A stretch of DNA of 64,000 bases from G963662905 sp963676725. GTDB taxonomy: Bacteria; Bacteroidota; Bacteroidia; Bacteroidales; WRLA01. Location: positions 4,278,001 to 4,342,000 of the forward strand of contig OY781463.1 in NCBI GenBank assembly GCA_963676725.1, given 5' to 3'. Positions 1 through 8,032 of the stretch are shown in pieces. Position 1 is the stretch's first letter. Each line of letters opens with the position of its first letter. The notes under the pieces were generated by a model. That model was not told the DNA's origin. It worked only from the letters and a program-made list of their open reading frames with translations, and ran no database searches. Position numbers and translations under genes: made by a program.

Positions 1-1077
1 AAATCGGAAGAGCGCTATAAAAACACCAAGAAACGCTATACAGCACCCAAAAAACGAAAATCACAGGATATTGGCGGCGCCGGAAAATTCAAACGCAAGC
101 TTCATGAGATTTCATACCGTCTCTACCTTACAGATACGCCCTACGATCCTTGGCTTCATCCCGACAGGCCGGCAGAAGAGAGTCCGGAAAAAAGCAAAAA
201 ACGCCGCTTGAATATCAGGCCTTGGGTGCCTTATGTGGTAAACAGCAGTATTTTATATGTGTTGGCCTATCTTCTTGTTTATCTTACTTATCAGCTCTCG
301 GTTATTCTTATGGCAAGCCGTTTTGGCATCGATTCGGTTTTATACTATTTTGAAGTGATGTTCCCAATTGGCAATCAAAGCGCACTTTGGACCGATTTCA
401 GCATTATTAGCATCACCCTTGCCGGACCATTGGTTTGCGCATTGCTCGGCATCCTTTACTATCGCTGGTTTTTATTGAAAAAAGCCTATAAAGACCAATT
501 GCTGCGGCTGTTTTTAATCTGGATGTCTTTCCATTCGCTGAATATGTTTTTTGGCGCCTGGACTGCCGGAATTATTACTAATCAGGGTTTTGGCTATGTT
601 GCAAACTGGCTCTTCCTGCCTACTGCCGTGAAATTCTTTATTTCATTGGTATTTATCTTTTTGATGATGCTGATTGGCTATAAAAGCACCAATATATTCC
701 TTGAAACATCGCAATCGGCGGCACGTGTTCGCAAGCACAACCGTCCGTATTTTATTCTGAGTCAGGGTTTGATCCCCTGGTTTTTGGGGACGCTTGTTTT
801 GTTGTTTATTAAACTGCCCAATGCGGCGCCACAGCATAGCAATATCTTAATTTATGATGCTGTTCTTTTGTTTTCCATACTTGCCTTAATTATTCCCATG
901 TTTTTTAACAGCAATGTGCATCCACATATCAGTGGCATTGGTTTGAGTCGCCGCAAAACGCGTATGAATTTTATGTGGTTGATGCTGGCTGTTTTGATGA
1001 TTGTACTTTATCGGATTGGGCTTTCGGGGGGATTGCATTTTTTGATTCATATTGATATTAATATTAGTGCTTATTGA
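1..1077 (+). CDS. polytopic membrane protein, 5' end outside window
   Basis: The reading frame is open from base 1, so the true start lies upstream; the first ATG-like internal start is a TTG and should not be used. The visible part begins with a basic, Lys/Arg-rich cytoplasmic stretch of about 65 residues and then has about six hydrophobic segments separated by short loops, ending shortly before a repeat island. I do not recognise a family. No catalytic motif is visible. It is probably an integral inner-membrane protein with a soluble N-terminal region. Its relation to the downstream genes is doubtful because 447 bases of repeats separate them. Confidence 0.7.
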   Translation, partial: KSEERYKNTKKRYTAPKKRKSQDIGGAGKFKRKLHEISYRLYLTDTPYDPWLHPDRPAEESPEKSKKRRLNIRPWVPYVVNSSILYVLAYLLVYLTYQLSVILMASRFGIDSVLYYFEVMFPIGNQSALWTDFSIISITLAGPLVCALLGILYYRWFLLKKAYKDQLLRLFLIWMSFHSLNMFFGAWTAGIITNQGFGYVANWLFLPTAVKFFISLVFIFLMMLIGYKSTNIFLETSQSAARVRKHNRPYFILSQGLIPWFLGTLVLLFIKLPNAAPQHSNILIYDAVLLFSILALIIPMFFNSNVHPHISGIGLSRRKTRMNFMWLMLAVLMIVLYRIGLSGGLHFLIHIDINISAY

Positions 1078-1087
1078 TTGTTTGGTG

Positions 1088-1458
1088 TTGGGCACTTCGA
1101 CTCCGCTTACTTCGACTCCGCTCAGCACGGTGCAGTGACCACTTCGACTCCGCTTACTTCGACTAAGCTCAGCATATTTCGACAGGGGCGCTTCGAGAGC
1201 CTTGCTTCGAGAACCTCATCGCGGCGCAGCGACCCATTGCAGTAGGGCGCAGTGACCCATTGCAGCAGGGCGAAGCGACCTATTAAGTCTCAGCGAACCA
1301 CGCCTTATTAGGGTCACTTCGAGGACCTTGCTATTTCGATAGGGCGCTTCGAGAGCCTCAGCGACCCATTGCAGTAGGGCGCAGTGAACCAGTGCAGTAG
1401 GGCGCAGCAACCCAATAATCCTTAGCGCCCCAGTGCCGTGACCCATTAAGCCTCAGAA
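1088..1458. repeat. dispersed intergenic repeat island 1
   Basis: This stretch is visibly richer in G and C than the flanks and is built from recurring pieces: CTTCGACTCCGCT, CTTCGAGAGCCT, GCAGCGACCCATTGCAG and AGGGCGCAG. Bases 1228-1358 recur almost unchanged at 2510-2642. Short frames cross it on the minus strand, but they are made only of repeat units and look non-coding. Similar CACTTCGACTCCGCTCAGC pieces are common between genes in Bacteroidota. Nothing else is seen here apart from the start of the next promoter region. Confidence 0.85.
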
Positions 1459-1466
1459 AATCTTAG

Positions 1467-1474
1467 TATCTTTG
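1467..1474 (+). promoter_or_regulatory. -7 box of the ADP-ribosylglycohydrolase gene
   Basis: TATCTTTG matches the Bacteroidota TAnnTTTG -7 element. No good TTG is present at the expected -33 position. The transcribed leader would be about 45 bases; it contains an AGGAG-AGTA-CTCCT palindrome at about 1479-1492 and an AAGGAA ribosome-binding site just before the ATG. Confidence 0.45.
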
Positions 1475-1524
1475 ACAAGGAGAGTACTCCTGAAAAGGTT
1501 TGGCACGAAGCATAAAATAAGGAA

Positions 1525-2472
1525 ATGACAGTAAGACAATTAGATATCATAAAAGGTGTTTTTTATGGGCAGGCCATTGGTGATGCCCTTGGTTTGGGGA
1601 CAGAATTTCTAAATAAACAGCAAATCGCAGAATATTATCCAAATGGACTATCGGACTATGCGCAAATAGTGCAAGACAAACACAGAAGCCGCTGGGAAAT
1701 TGGGGCATGGACCGACGATACAGATCAGTTTTTATGCATCTGTGATTCCATCCTCCAAACGGGCGATGTTGATGAATTGGCTTTTGCAAACGAACTGTAC
1801 AAATGGTTTAAGGGAGTACCGATGGGCATTGGCCAAACGGTTTATAAGGTGGTTTCATTACCTCAGTTTACACTATATCCTCACAAAGGGGCACATTTAG
1901 TATGGAAAATTTCGAAGAAAAGAAATGCTTCCAATGGAGCAATTATGAGAACATCAATCTTGGGAACATTCGACTTTTGGTCGTATGACAAAGTGATCCA
2001 AAATACCGAAAAGATCGCTAAAGTCACCCATTGGGACAATCGATGTGTTGGCTCCTGCGTGATTATCAGCTTACTGATTGCCCATATTTTAAATGAAAAC
2101 AAATTTTTAAGTGCAGGCGAGCTAACAGAAATAGGGAATAAATATGATGAGCGGATCAAAGCTTTTATCGATGCTTCCTTATCGAAAAAAATTGAAGATT
2201 TACAGCTTGGCGAATCGACTTCAATAGGTTATACCTTAAAAGCGATGTCTGCAGGGCTTTGGGCATATTTTCATGCGATCGATTTCGAAGATGGCATTTT
2301 ACAAATTATTCATGAAGGTGGTGATGCGGATACAAATGCCTGTGTTGCAGGGAGCCTTCTCGGAGCAAAATTTGGATATAATTCCATTCCTCAAAAATAT
2401 ATTTCCGGATTAATCAATAGGGATTATTTAGACGAAAAATTCAGAGACTTTATTGCTGTGCAAAAGATATAA
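1525..2472 (+). CDS. ADP-ribosylglycohydrolase (DraG/ARH family)
   Basis: This 315-residue protein has the family hallmarks: GQAIGDALG at 15-23, the metal-binding WTDDTD at 62-67, SNGAIMR at about 136-142, THWD at 168-171 and the C-terminal GGDADTN at 265-271. These Asp/Glu positions bind the two magnesium ions that hydrolyse ADP-ribose from protein or small-molecule substrates in the cytoplasm. Length is normal for the family. The ATG is preceded by AAGGAA. No DraT, DarT or other ADP-ribosyltransferase lies nearby, so the substrate is unknown. The gene sits alone between two nearly identical copies of a roughly 130-base repeat, which suggests acquisition or local duplication of the flanks. 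Confidence 0.9.
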   Translation: MTVRQLDIIKGVFYGQAIGDALGLGTEFLNKQQIAEYYPNGLSDYAQIVQDKHRSRWEIGAWTDDTDQFLCICDSILQTGDVDELAFANELYKWFKGVPMGIGQTVYKVVSLPQFTLYPHKGAHLVWKISKKRNASNGAIMRTSILGTFDFWSYDKVIQNTEKIAKVTHWDNRCVGSCVIISLLIAHILNENKFLSAGELTEIGNKYDERIKAFIDASLSKKIEDLQLGESTSIGYTLKAMSAGLWAYFHAIDFEDGILQIIHEGGDADTNACVAGSLLGAKFGYNSIPQKYISGLINRDYLDEKFRDFIAVQKI

Positions 2473-2484
2473 ATAGGGGGCTGC

Positions 2485-2745
2485 GAGTTACGGGTGCTTC
2501 GAGAGCCTCAGCGACCCATTGCAGTAGGGCGCAGTGACCCATTGCAGCAGGGCGCAGCGACCCATTAAGTCTCAGCGAACCACGCCTTATTGAGGGTCAC
2601 TTCGAGAGCCTTGCTATTTCGATAGGGGCGCTTCGAGAGCCTTGCTTCGGGTTACGGGCGCTTCGAGAGCCTCAGCGACCCATTGCAGTACGGCGCAGCG
2701 ACCCATTGCAGCAGGGCGCAGCGACCTAGTGCAGTGTCTCGTTTT
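2485..2745. repeat. dispersed intergenic repeat island 2
   Basis: Same repeat family as island 1. Bases 2510-2642 are a near-identical direct copy of 1228-1358, with a handful of substitutions and one-base indels. The following bases 2655-2740 repeat the GCTTCGAGAGCCTCAGCGACCC module once more. No gene is seen in it. Confidence 0.85.
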
Positions 2746-2795
2746 GACTCTGATTAGAATAGTATTTATTTGAAGTACTCAAAAAAACAAAAGGC

Positions 2796-2826
2796 TTGCA
2801 ACAATCCTATAAAGTACTTATATTTG
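2796..2826 (+). promoter_or_regulatory. promoter and palindromic operator of yefM-yoeB
   Basis: TTG at 2796-2798 and TATATTTG at 2819-2826 are 20 bases apart, a good Bacteroidota promoter. The -7 box is framed by an inverted repeat, AAGTAC at 2812-2817 and GTACTT at 2826-2831. Another AAGTACT occurs upstream at 2773-2779. These GTAC-centred sites fit autorepression by the YefM antitoxin; that role is inferred. Confidence 0.65.
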
Positions 2827-2856
2827 TACTTAATTAATAATTTATACAATAGAACC

Positions 2857-3114
2857 ATGATCGCAGCAAATTTCACAGAGTTTAGAACCGGATTAAAAAA
2901 ATTCCTTGATGATGTTGAAAATAATCATGAGACATTAGTGATCAAAAGAAAATCAGGAAAAGGAACTGTTATGATTTCCTTGGAAGAATACAATTCAATC
3001 ATGGAAACAGTTCATCTTTTAAGCTCGAAAGCAAATGCAGACAGGCTGTATGAGTCAATTCAACAAATAAAAGAAGGAAACACAATCATTAACCCGGAAT
3101 TAATTGAAGACTAA
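2857..3114 (+). CDS. yefM: YefM/Phd-family antitoxin
   Basis: An 85-residue antitoxin. The N-terminal half (MIAANFTEFRTGLKKFLDDV and the following VIKRKSGKGTVMIS segment) is the Phd/YefM DNA-binding fold, and the acidic C-terminal tail would bind and block the toxin. The ATG at 2857 is preferred to upstream in-frame codons because it starts at the conserved family N-terminus and lies about 25 bases after the promoter. The stop overlaps the toxin ATG by one base, so the pair is translationally coupled. A palindrome over the promoter suggests autoregulation. Confidence 0.9.
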   Translation: MIAANFTEFRTGLKKFLDDVENNHETLVIKRKSGKGTVMISLEEYNSIMETVHLLSSKANADRLYESIQQIKEGNTIINPELIED

Positions 3115-3374
3115 TGAAGATTACTTTTTCGAAGAATTCTTGGGAAGATTATCTTTCTTGGCAAAAAGAAGACAAGAAAACATTGAAGAGAATTAATCAA
3201 TTAATCAAAGAAATTCAGAGAACCCCCTTCCATGGATTAGGAAATCCTGAATCTTTAAAATATGATCTCGCCGGTTTTTGGTCGCGTCGTATCGACAGAG
3301 AACATAGGCTCATATATCAAGTTTTTGATAATGAATTATTGATTTATAGTTGTAAATATCACTACGACAAATAG
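3114..3374 (+). CDS. yoeB: YoeB-type mRNA interferase toxin
   Basis: This 86-residue protein has the Txe/YoeB pattern: a short helical start, GNPESLKYDLAGFWSRRID in the middle and the C-terminal HRLIYQV...YSCKYHY segment. The conserved C-terminal His/Tyr and the Arg of SRRI are positions that matter for ribosome-dependent mRNA cleavage in the family. The length matches E. coli YoeB (84). It follows its antitoxin with a one-base overlap. The pair lies between repeat islands 2 and 3, in a patch of accessory character. Confidence 0.92.
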   Translation: MKITFSKNSWEDYLSWQKEDKKTLKRINQLIKEIQRTPFHGLGNPESLKYDLAGFWSRRIDREHRLIYQVFDNELLIYSCKYHYDK

Positions 3375-3467
3375 ATGCAGCTGCTTAATAACTCATACTG
3401 TGTTATTCAATTAAGTGCTTCTCCTGAAGATGGATATTCAGCATATTTTGATTGAAGCAGTTAAAAG

Positions 3468-3572
3468 GGCACTTCGACTCCGCTTACTTCAACTCGGGTC
3501 ACTTCGAGGGCCTCAGCGACCCAATAAGCCTCAGCACGGCGCAGTGCCGTGAATCATGTGTTTTTCGAGAGC
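3468..3572. repeat. dispersed intergenic repeat island 3
   Basis: A shorter, more degraded island with CACTTCGACTCCGCTTACTTC, CTTCGAGGGCCTCAGCGACCC and CCTCAGCACGGCGCAG pieces shared with islands 1 and 2. It separates the toxin gene from the terminator of the minus-strand butyrate kinase gene. No gene is seen. Confidence 0.75.
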
Positions 3573-3576
3573 ATAA

Positions 3577-3610
3577 AAAAACGCTTCATCCATTCGAATG
3601 AAGCGTTTTT
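3577..3610 (-). terminator. bidirectional intrinsic terminator after buk
   Basis: AAAAACGCTTCAT at 3577-3589 pairs perfectly with ATGAAGCGTTTTT at 3598-3610 around an 8-base loop. Runs of A and T on both sides let it work for the minus-strand buk gene and for transcripts from yoeB. Confidence 0.85.
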
Positions 3611-3628
3611 AATTTTGGGTATATTATT

Positions 3629-4699
3629 CTATTCGTAATTTCTGGTTTCCACTTCGCCATTCAGCACCATCAGGCCGTTTGAAGCAAGTGCCTGCATTTC
3701 GTCTTCGCCCGGATAAACGATGATTGGGGCAATAAACGAGCACATCTCTTTAATATAGTTTACCAGATAAGTATTATGTGCAATGCCGCCGGTAAGCAGA
3801 ATCGCGTCAACTTTACCATGCAGAACGGCAGCATTTGCCCCGATTTCTTTTCCGGTTTGATAGGCCATTGCATCCTGAATAAGAATACATTTTGGATCGC
3901 CGTCTTTTGCCTTGATCTCCACATCATAAGCGCTATTGGTATCGAGATAGGCAACAAAACCACCTATTCCTGTGATCATTTTTTTAATCTCTTCCAGGGT
4001 GTATTTTCCACTAAAACAGAGCTTTGCAAGGGCGCCGGCAGGCAATGTTCCGCTGCGTTCGGGAGAAAAAGGGCCTTCGCCATCCAAGGCATTGTTTACG
4101 TCAACAACCCTTCCATCGCGATGGGCGCCAACAGAAATTCCGCCCCCAAGATGCGCCACAATAAGATTGAGTTCTTTATAGCTTTTATTGATGGATTTGG
4201 CGTAGGTGCGGGCAATTGCTTTTTGATTGAGGGCATGAAAAATCGACATACGTACAAATTCAGGATGGCCACTAATGCGCGCTACATCCTGAAGCTCATC
4301 AACCACAACAGGGTCGGCAATAAATGCCCTGGCTCCCGGAATACTATTGGCAATATCGCTGGCAATCAGTCCGCCCAGATTGGAGGCATGCTCTCCTAAA
4401 ACCCCATTTTGAAGGTCTTCTTTTAGCCTGTCGTTTACTTCATAAACACCGGATTCTATGGGCTTTATCAGTCCGCCACGACCAACAACTGCATTGATGC
4501 TATCAATATCGATGGAGGCATTTGCCAGCTCCTGCATAATAATATCTTTACGAAAGCCAAATTGCTCGGCAATATGCGTAAATCCTTTGAGTTCATCTGT
4601 TGAGTGCCTCAATGTTTTGAGGAAGATGGATTTATTCCCATCAAATACGGCAATTTTTGTTGATGTAGATCCGGGATTAATCGCTAAAATTCTTTGCAT
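3629..4699 (-). CDS. buk: butyrate kinase
   Basis: A 356-residue acetokinase-family protein with the N-terminal phosphate-1 motif NPGSTSTK at 8-15, the VGRGGLIKPIESG and HLGGGISVGAHRDGR segments, and the C-terminal LLTGGIAHN adenosine motif. It makes ATP and butyrate from butyryl phosphate and ADP, or runs in reverse. The length and the VGRGG signature fit butyrate rather than acetate kinases, which are about 400 residues. It lies 12 bases downstream of a phosphate butyryltransferase gene, a classic ptb-buk pair. Branched-chain acyl phosphates are also possible substrates. Confidence 0.93.
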   Translation of the reverse strand: MQRILAINPGSTSTKIAVFDGNKSIFLKTLRHSTDELKGFTHIAEQFGFRKDIIMQELANASIDIDSINAVVGRGGLIKPIESGVYEVNDRLKEDLQNGVLGEHASNLGGLIASDIANSIPGARAFIADPVVVDELQDVARISGHPEFVRMSIFHALNQKAIARTYAKSINKSYKELNLIVAHLGGGISVGAHRDGRVVDVNNALDGEGPFSPERSGTLPAGALAKLCFSGKYTLEEIKKMITGIGGFVAYLDTNSAYDVEIKAKDGDPKCILIQDAMAYQTGKEIGANAAVLHGKVDAILLTGGIAHNTYLVNYIKEMCSFIAPIIVYPGEDEMQALASNGLMVLNGEVETRNYE

Positions 4700-4711
4700 T
4701 TCTTTATGATT

Positions 4712-5623
4712 TTAGTCGGCCATTAAGCAGGCCAATGCGATACAATAAAACTTTGATTTTTCACTTTCACTGCGCGACATAACGACGACAGGCTTCTCTG
4801 TGCCTTGTATTAATCCGGCCAGTTCGCCTTTTCCAAAAAGCATTAAGCCTTTATAAAAAGCATTGCAGGATTCCAAACTTGGAAAGATTAATGCATCGGC
4901 ATCACCGGCAACTGGGGAGTTTACCCCTTTAATTCGTGCACTTTCTGCGTCACAGGCAATAAAAACATCCATTGGGCCATCCACAATGCAATGTTGAATT
5001 TGACCCCGATCTGCCATTTTTGAGAGCAAAGCATCATCAATTGTTGAGGGCATGGATGGGGTAACTTTTTCCGTCGCGGAAATAAGGGCGACTTTTGGTT
5101 CTTCAATACCGAAACGCCTAGCCATGTCCACTGTATAGTCGATCATGATTTTGCGTTCTTTAAGCTCTGGAAACGTAAGTACTGCCGTATCTGATATAAA
5201 CATCAGTTTATGATAATCAGGTACTTCAATAGCGCAAACATAACTCATTACTTTGCCGGCTTTCATCAGTCCTTTATTTTTATCGAGTACAGCGCGCAGG
5301 AATTTATCTGTTCCCACCAGCCCTTTCATCAGCACATCTGCCTTATTGGTTTTCACCATTTCAACGGCAATTTGCAGTGCTTCGATCTCGTTTTGTGCAG
5401 GAATAATTTCAAAATCAGCACGATTGGCTTTGTTTTCTTCACAAAGTGCCTGAATTTTTTCCGGATTGCCAATCATCTGGGCAATGGCAAAACCTTCCTT
5501 TACAGCTCGGTGCACAGCATTAAAAGTATTGCTGTCTTCTGCTAAAGCAACCGCAATACGGTATTTTTTATTTTTCGATTTCAGCCTTTCGGCGATTTCA
5601 TCGAGTTTTCTGATTGGGTGCAT
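4712..5623 (-). CDS. ptb: phosphate butyryltransferase (copy 2, next to buk)
   Basis: A 303-residue PTA/PTB-family acyltransferase that exchanges CoA for phosphate on butyryl-CoA. The family pattern is visible: DVLMKGLVGTDKFLRAVL, the FISDTAVLTFPEL segment, ALISATEKVTPSMPSTIDDALLSKM and DALIFPSLESCNAFYKGL. The ATG at 5623 is chosen over an upstream TTG because the conserved HPIRKLDEIAERLK start follows it directly. It precedes buk by 12 bases. A hairpin terminator separates it from the upstream paralogue at 5676-6581, so the two copies may be expressed at different levels. Confidence 0.92.
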   Translation of the reverse strand: MHPIRKLDEIAERLKSKNKKYRIAVALAEDSNTFNAVHRAVKEGFAIAQMIGNPEKIQALCEENKANRADFEIIPAQNEIEALQIAVEMVKTNKADVLMKGLVGTDKFLRAVLDKNKGLMKAGKVMSYVCAIEVPDYHKLMFISDTAVLTFPELKERKIMIDYTVDMARRFGIEEPKVALISATEKVTPSMPSTIDDALLSKMADRGQIQHCIVDGPMDVFIACDAESARIKGVNSPVAGDADALIFPSLESCNAFYKGLMLFGKGELAGLIQGTEKPVVVMSRSESEKSKFYCIALACLMAD

Positions 5624-5643
5624 AATAATGCTTTTAAAAAACA

Positions 5644-5668
5644 AAGGCAGCCTTTTTTCGCTGCCCTT
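5644..5668 (-). terminator. hairpin between the two ptb genes
   Basis: GGCAGC at 5646-5651 pairs with GCTGCC at 5660-5665. On the minus strand the stem is followed by TTTGTTTTTT. It lies after the stop of the upstream ptb and just before the start of the downstream one, so it should terminate or attenuate read-through into ptb-buk. Confidence 0.7.
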
Positions 5669-5675
5669 ATAAAAA

Positions 5676-6581
5676 TTATTTTGCTGTTAAAGCCGCTAAA
5701 GCAATAGAATACAACTTGGTTTGTGTTGAATCACCACGTGATGATAAAATTGCAGGCGCATTAGCACCTACCACCATTGCTCCCAGTTCTGCTTTGGCAA
5801 GCTTTGTATTGGCTTTATAAAACACATTTCCTGCTTCAATATTCGGGAAAAGAAGGCAATCTGCATTTCCTGCAACATCACCTTTAATTTTTTTAATCTG
5901 TGCGCTTTCCATATCAATAGCAACATCAAGGGCAAGGGGCCCGTCAATGCTGGCATTTTTAATCTGGCCGCGATCGCCCATTTTTGAAAGAATACTAGCA
6001 TCCACACAAGCCTGCATTCCGGGACTTACTTGTTCCGTTGCAGCGATAATAGCAACTTTTGGGTTTTCAATACCAATTGCCCTTGCGGTATGGATCAGAT
6101 AGTTGGTAATCGCTATTTTTTGTTTCAGGTCCGGTTGAGGAATAATTGCCACATCGCCCACAACCATAAGTTTCTCGTAATTCGGGTTTTCAATCACTGT
6201 AATATGGCTGAGCACCGCTTTTGGCGCCATAAGGCCTTTTTCCTTATTGAGGATTGCGCGCATATATTTATCGGTGCTTACCAATCCTTTCATCAGGAGG
6301 TTTCCTTCTCCATTATTGATCAGCTCAACCGCTTTCATTGCGGCTTTGGCCTCGTCGGCTTCATGAACAATGCGGAATTTTCTCATATCGATCTTTTCCT
6401 CGGCACAAACCTTTTTAATGCATTCTTGGTCGCCTACCAAAGTAGCATCAATAATGCCAAGGTCCACGGCTTTACTAACCGCGCTAATAGTATGAGAATC
6501 ATTAGCATATGCTGCTACAAGTATTTTTTTCTCCCGGTTTTTCAGGAGGTCGAACATTTGTTCAAGTTTCGTAATTGCCAT
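5676..6581 (-). CDS. phosphate butyryltransferase paralogue (copy 1)
   Basis: A 301-residue PTA/PTB-family protein clearly homologous to its neighbour, with the same NLLMKGLVSTDKYMRAIL, AIIAATEQVSPGMQACVDASILSKMGDRGQI and NADCLLFPNIEAGNVFYK blocks. It should transfer a short acyl group between CoA and phosphate. The two copies differ throughout, so this is an old duplication and substrate preference may have split (for example butyryl versus branched or other short acyl groups). Only 23 bases separate it from the M64 peptidase gene upstream, and no clear promoter is visible there. Confidence 0.88.
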   Translation of the reverse strand: MAITKLEQMFDLLKNREKKILVAAYANDSHTISAVSKAVDLGIIDATLVGDQECIKKVCAEEKIDMRKFRIVHEADEAKAAMKAVELINNGEGNLLMKGLVSTDKYMRAILNKEKGLMAPKAVLSHITVIENPNYEKLMVVGDVAIIPQPDLKQKIAITNYLIHTARAIGIENPKVAIIAATEQVSPGMQACVDASILSKMGDRGQIKNASIDGPLALDVAIDMESAQIKKIKGDVAGNADCLLFPNIEAGNVFYKANTKLAKAELGAMVVGANAPAILSSRGDSTQTKLYSIALAALTAK

Positions 6582-6604
6582 AATTTATTGTATTGTTATC
6601 AAGT

Positions 6605-7876
6605 TTATTCAGTATAAAAACGGATCATTTTTTTAATCGCATCCTGGCATGCACCACAAAAATGATCTTCATTAAATGTGTTCATCAAACAATCGTAAGA
6701 TGGACGGTATACTCCTTTTGCAACATATCCACCACCTTCATACACACCAAGCGGATAAGCGTTTTTGAGACTGTCTGCGGTTGGCACAGGCGTTCCTTCG
6801 GGCAGAAGGGATTTCCATTTACTATCAAAATCGACTAAAGTAGTGATGTTTGGCTCCCAAGGTTCTACATCAATCGGGTAGAATTCGCTGAATGCCACCT
6901 CGCTATTGAAATACTCATCGCCCAGACCGGCGAAACCATGGCCAAATTCATGCACATAAATTTTTGCTGATTTTGCATTTGCAGAAGAACTAACGGAATA
7001 AAAATTATAAATGGCCCCGCCGCCGTATTTTTCATTGTTCACGAGTATATAAATCTGGTCGTAAGGAGCATTCGCTGCTAAATCCCTCACGCTTTTATGA
7101 TCAGTTGTCATGCAATAACGTTCGCTATCGAAGGTATAATAGGAAGTGTTCATAATACTTTTCTTCCAAACACTATCGGCGGGGATATCATTGCCCGATT
7201 GCAGTGATGGCGCCAAAACCCCACGCACATTAAATTGATCTTTAAGGCTCGCATAAGGCTCGAAAGCCAACATCTGATCTGTAAAGAGCTGGCAATCGGC
7301 GATAAATTTCCCCATTTCAGACTCTGTATAGCCTTCGGGCAGGATTACAATATCCACTTTTTTCGCAGGATCGCCATTCACCATAACATCAAAAGAAGGG
7401 TATTCAAGGCGGCGTTCCGGTTTTATAAAATAGCTATCGATATCAACATCATAGGAAAACACTTTCAGGAATATGCCTTTTTTGTCGCGTGAAAAGAAAT
7501 CAAGGCGCACATCTTCTTTTGGAAAAGGCATAACAACCGATTCGGTAAAGCTTTTCGCTGTTTTTTTTGCTTCATCAGTGGTTTGCCATTCGCCGAATAA
7601 ACTGGAATATCCACGGGAATAAATAAGGGCATCGGTTTTTGCGTCATGCACCTCAAAGAAATATTTTCCGTATTGAAATGTATCGATGAGGTTTACTTGC
7701 GACCCTCCCCAAAAGGGCTCCACTAAAATTTCATCAAAAAAGTAGGCTTCAGTATCTTTATCGCCCGAATGATAATAATCGAAACGGAGGCTTTGGTTTA
7801 AAAACAGACTGTCGAACTGAGCAAATGCTGTAGTAGAAAATACAGCAAAGAGCGAAAAAAGTATTATTTTCTTCAT
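6605..7876 (-). CDS. secreted M64-family metallopeptidase
   Basis: A 423-residue protein with a typical signal peptide (residues 1-19, cleaved after TTAFA). It has an N-terminal beta-rich domain and a C-terminal zincin domain with VHEFGHGFAGLGDEY: H309, E310 and H313 form the HExxH and D320 is the likely third zinc ligand, as in the IgA peptidase M64 family widespread in Bacteroidota. The C-terminal CLMN...HFCGACQ segment carries conserved cysteines. It acts in the periplasm or outside the cell; the substrate is unknown. It precedes the ptb genes by 23 bases, but a functional link is doubtful. Confidence 0.85.
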   Translation of the reverse strand: MKKIILFSLFAVFSTTAFAQFDSLFLNQSLRFDYYHSGDKDTEAYFFDEILVEPFWGGSQVNLIDTFQYGKYFFEVHDAKTDALIYSRGYSSLFGEWQTTDEAKKTAKSFTESVVMPFPKEDVRLDFFSRDKKGIFLKVFSYDVDIDSYFIKPERRLEYPSFDVMVNGDPAKKVDIVILPEGYTESEMGKFIADCQLFTDQMLAFEPYASLKDQFNVRGVLAPSLQSGNDIPADSVWKKSIMNTSYYTFDSERYCMTTDHKSVRDLAANAPYDQIYILVNNEKYGGGAIYNFYSVSSSANAKSAKIYVHEFGHGFAGLGDEYFNSEVAFSEFYPIDVEPWEPNITTLVDFDSKWKSLLPEGTPVPTADSLKNAYPLGVYEGGGYVAKGVYRPSYDCLMNTFNEDHFCGACQDAIKKMIRFYTE

Positions 7877-8032
7877 AATATCAGTATTTTACCTGTATAT
7901 CAAAAAGCTAAATTTACGGCTTCAACAGGGGCTTTGTTTTGAAGTGCAAAGCTAAGTAAGATTTTGTTAAATAAATAACAATCAGGAATTAAACAGAATA
8001 GTTCCAAATAAAATACCGGGCAAATAAAGACC

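Noticed and set aside
1216..1446. Minus-strand open frame of 76 codons in repeat island 1
   Set aside because: It is built only from repeat modules, has repetitive sequence such as recurring CALLQWVA, and has no ribosome-binding site or promoter.
1088..2745. Possible CRISPR array in the repeat islands
   Set aside because: Repeats vary in length and order, there are no regular unique spacers, and no cas genes are present.
3776..4399. Plus-strand 207-codon frame opposite butyrate kinase
   Set aside because: It lies entirely antisense to a well-supported gene and the product resembles no known protein.
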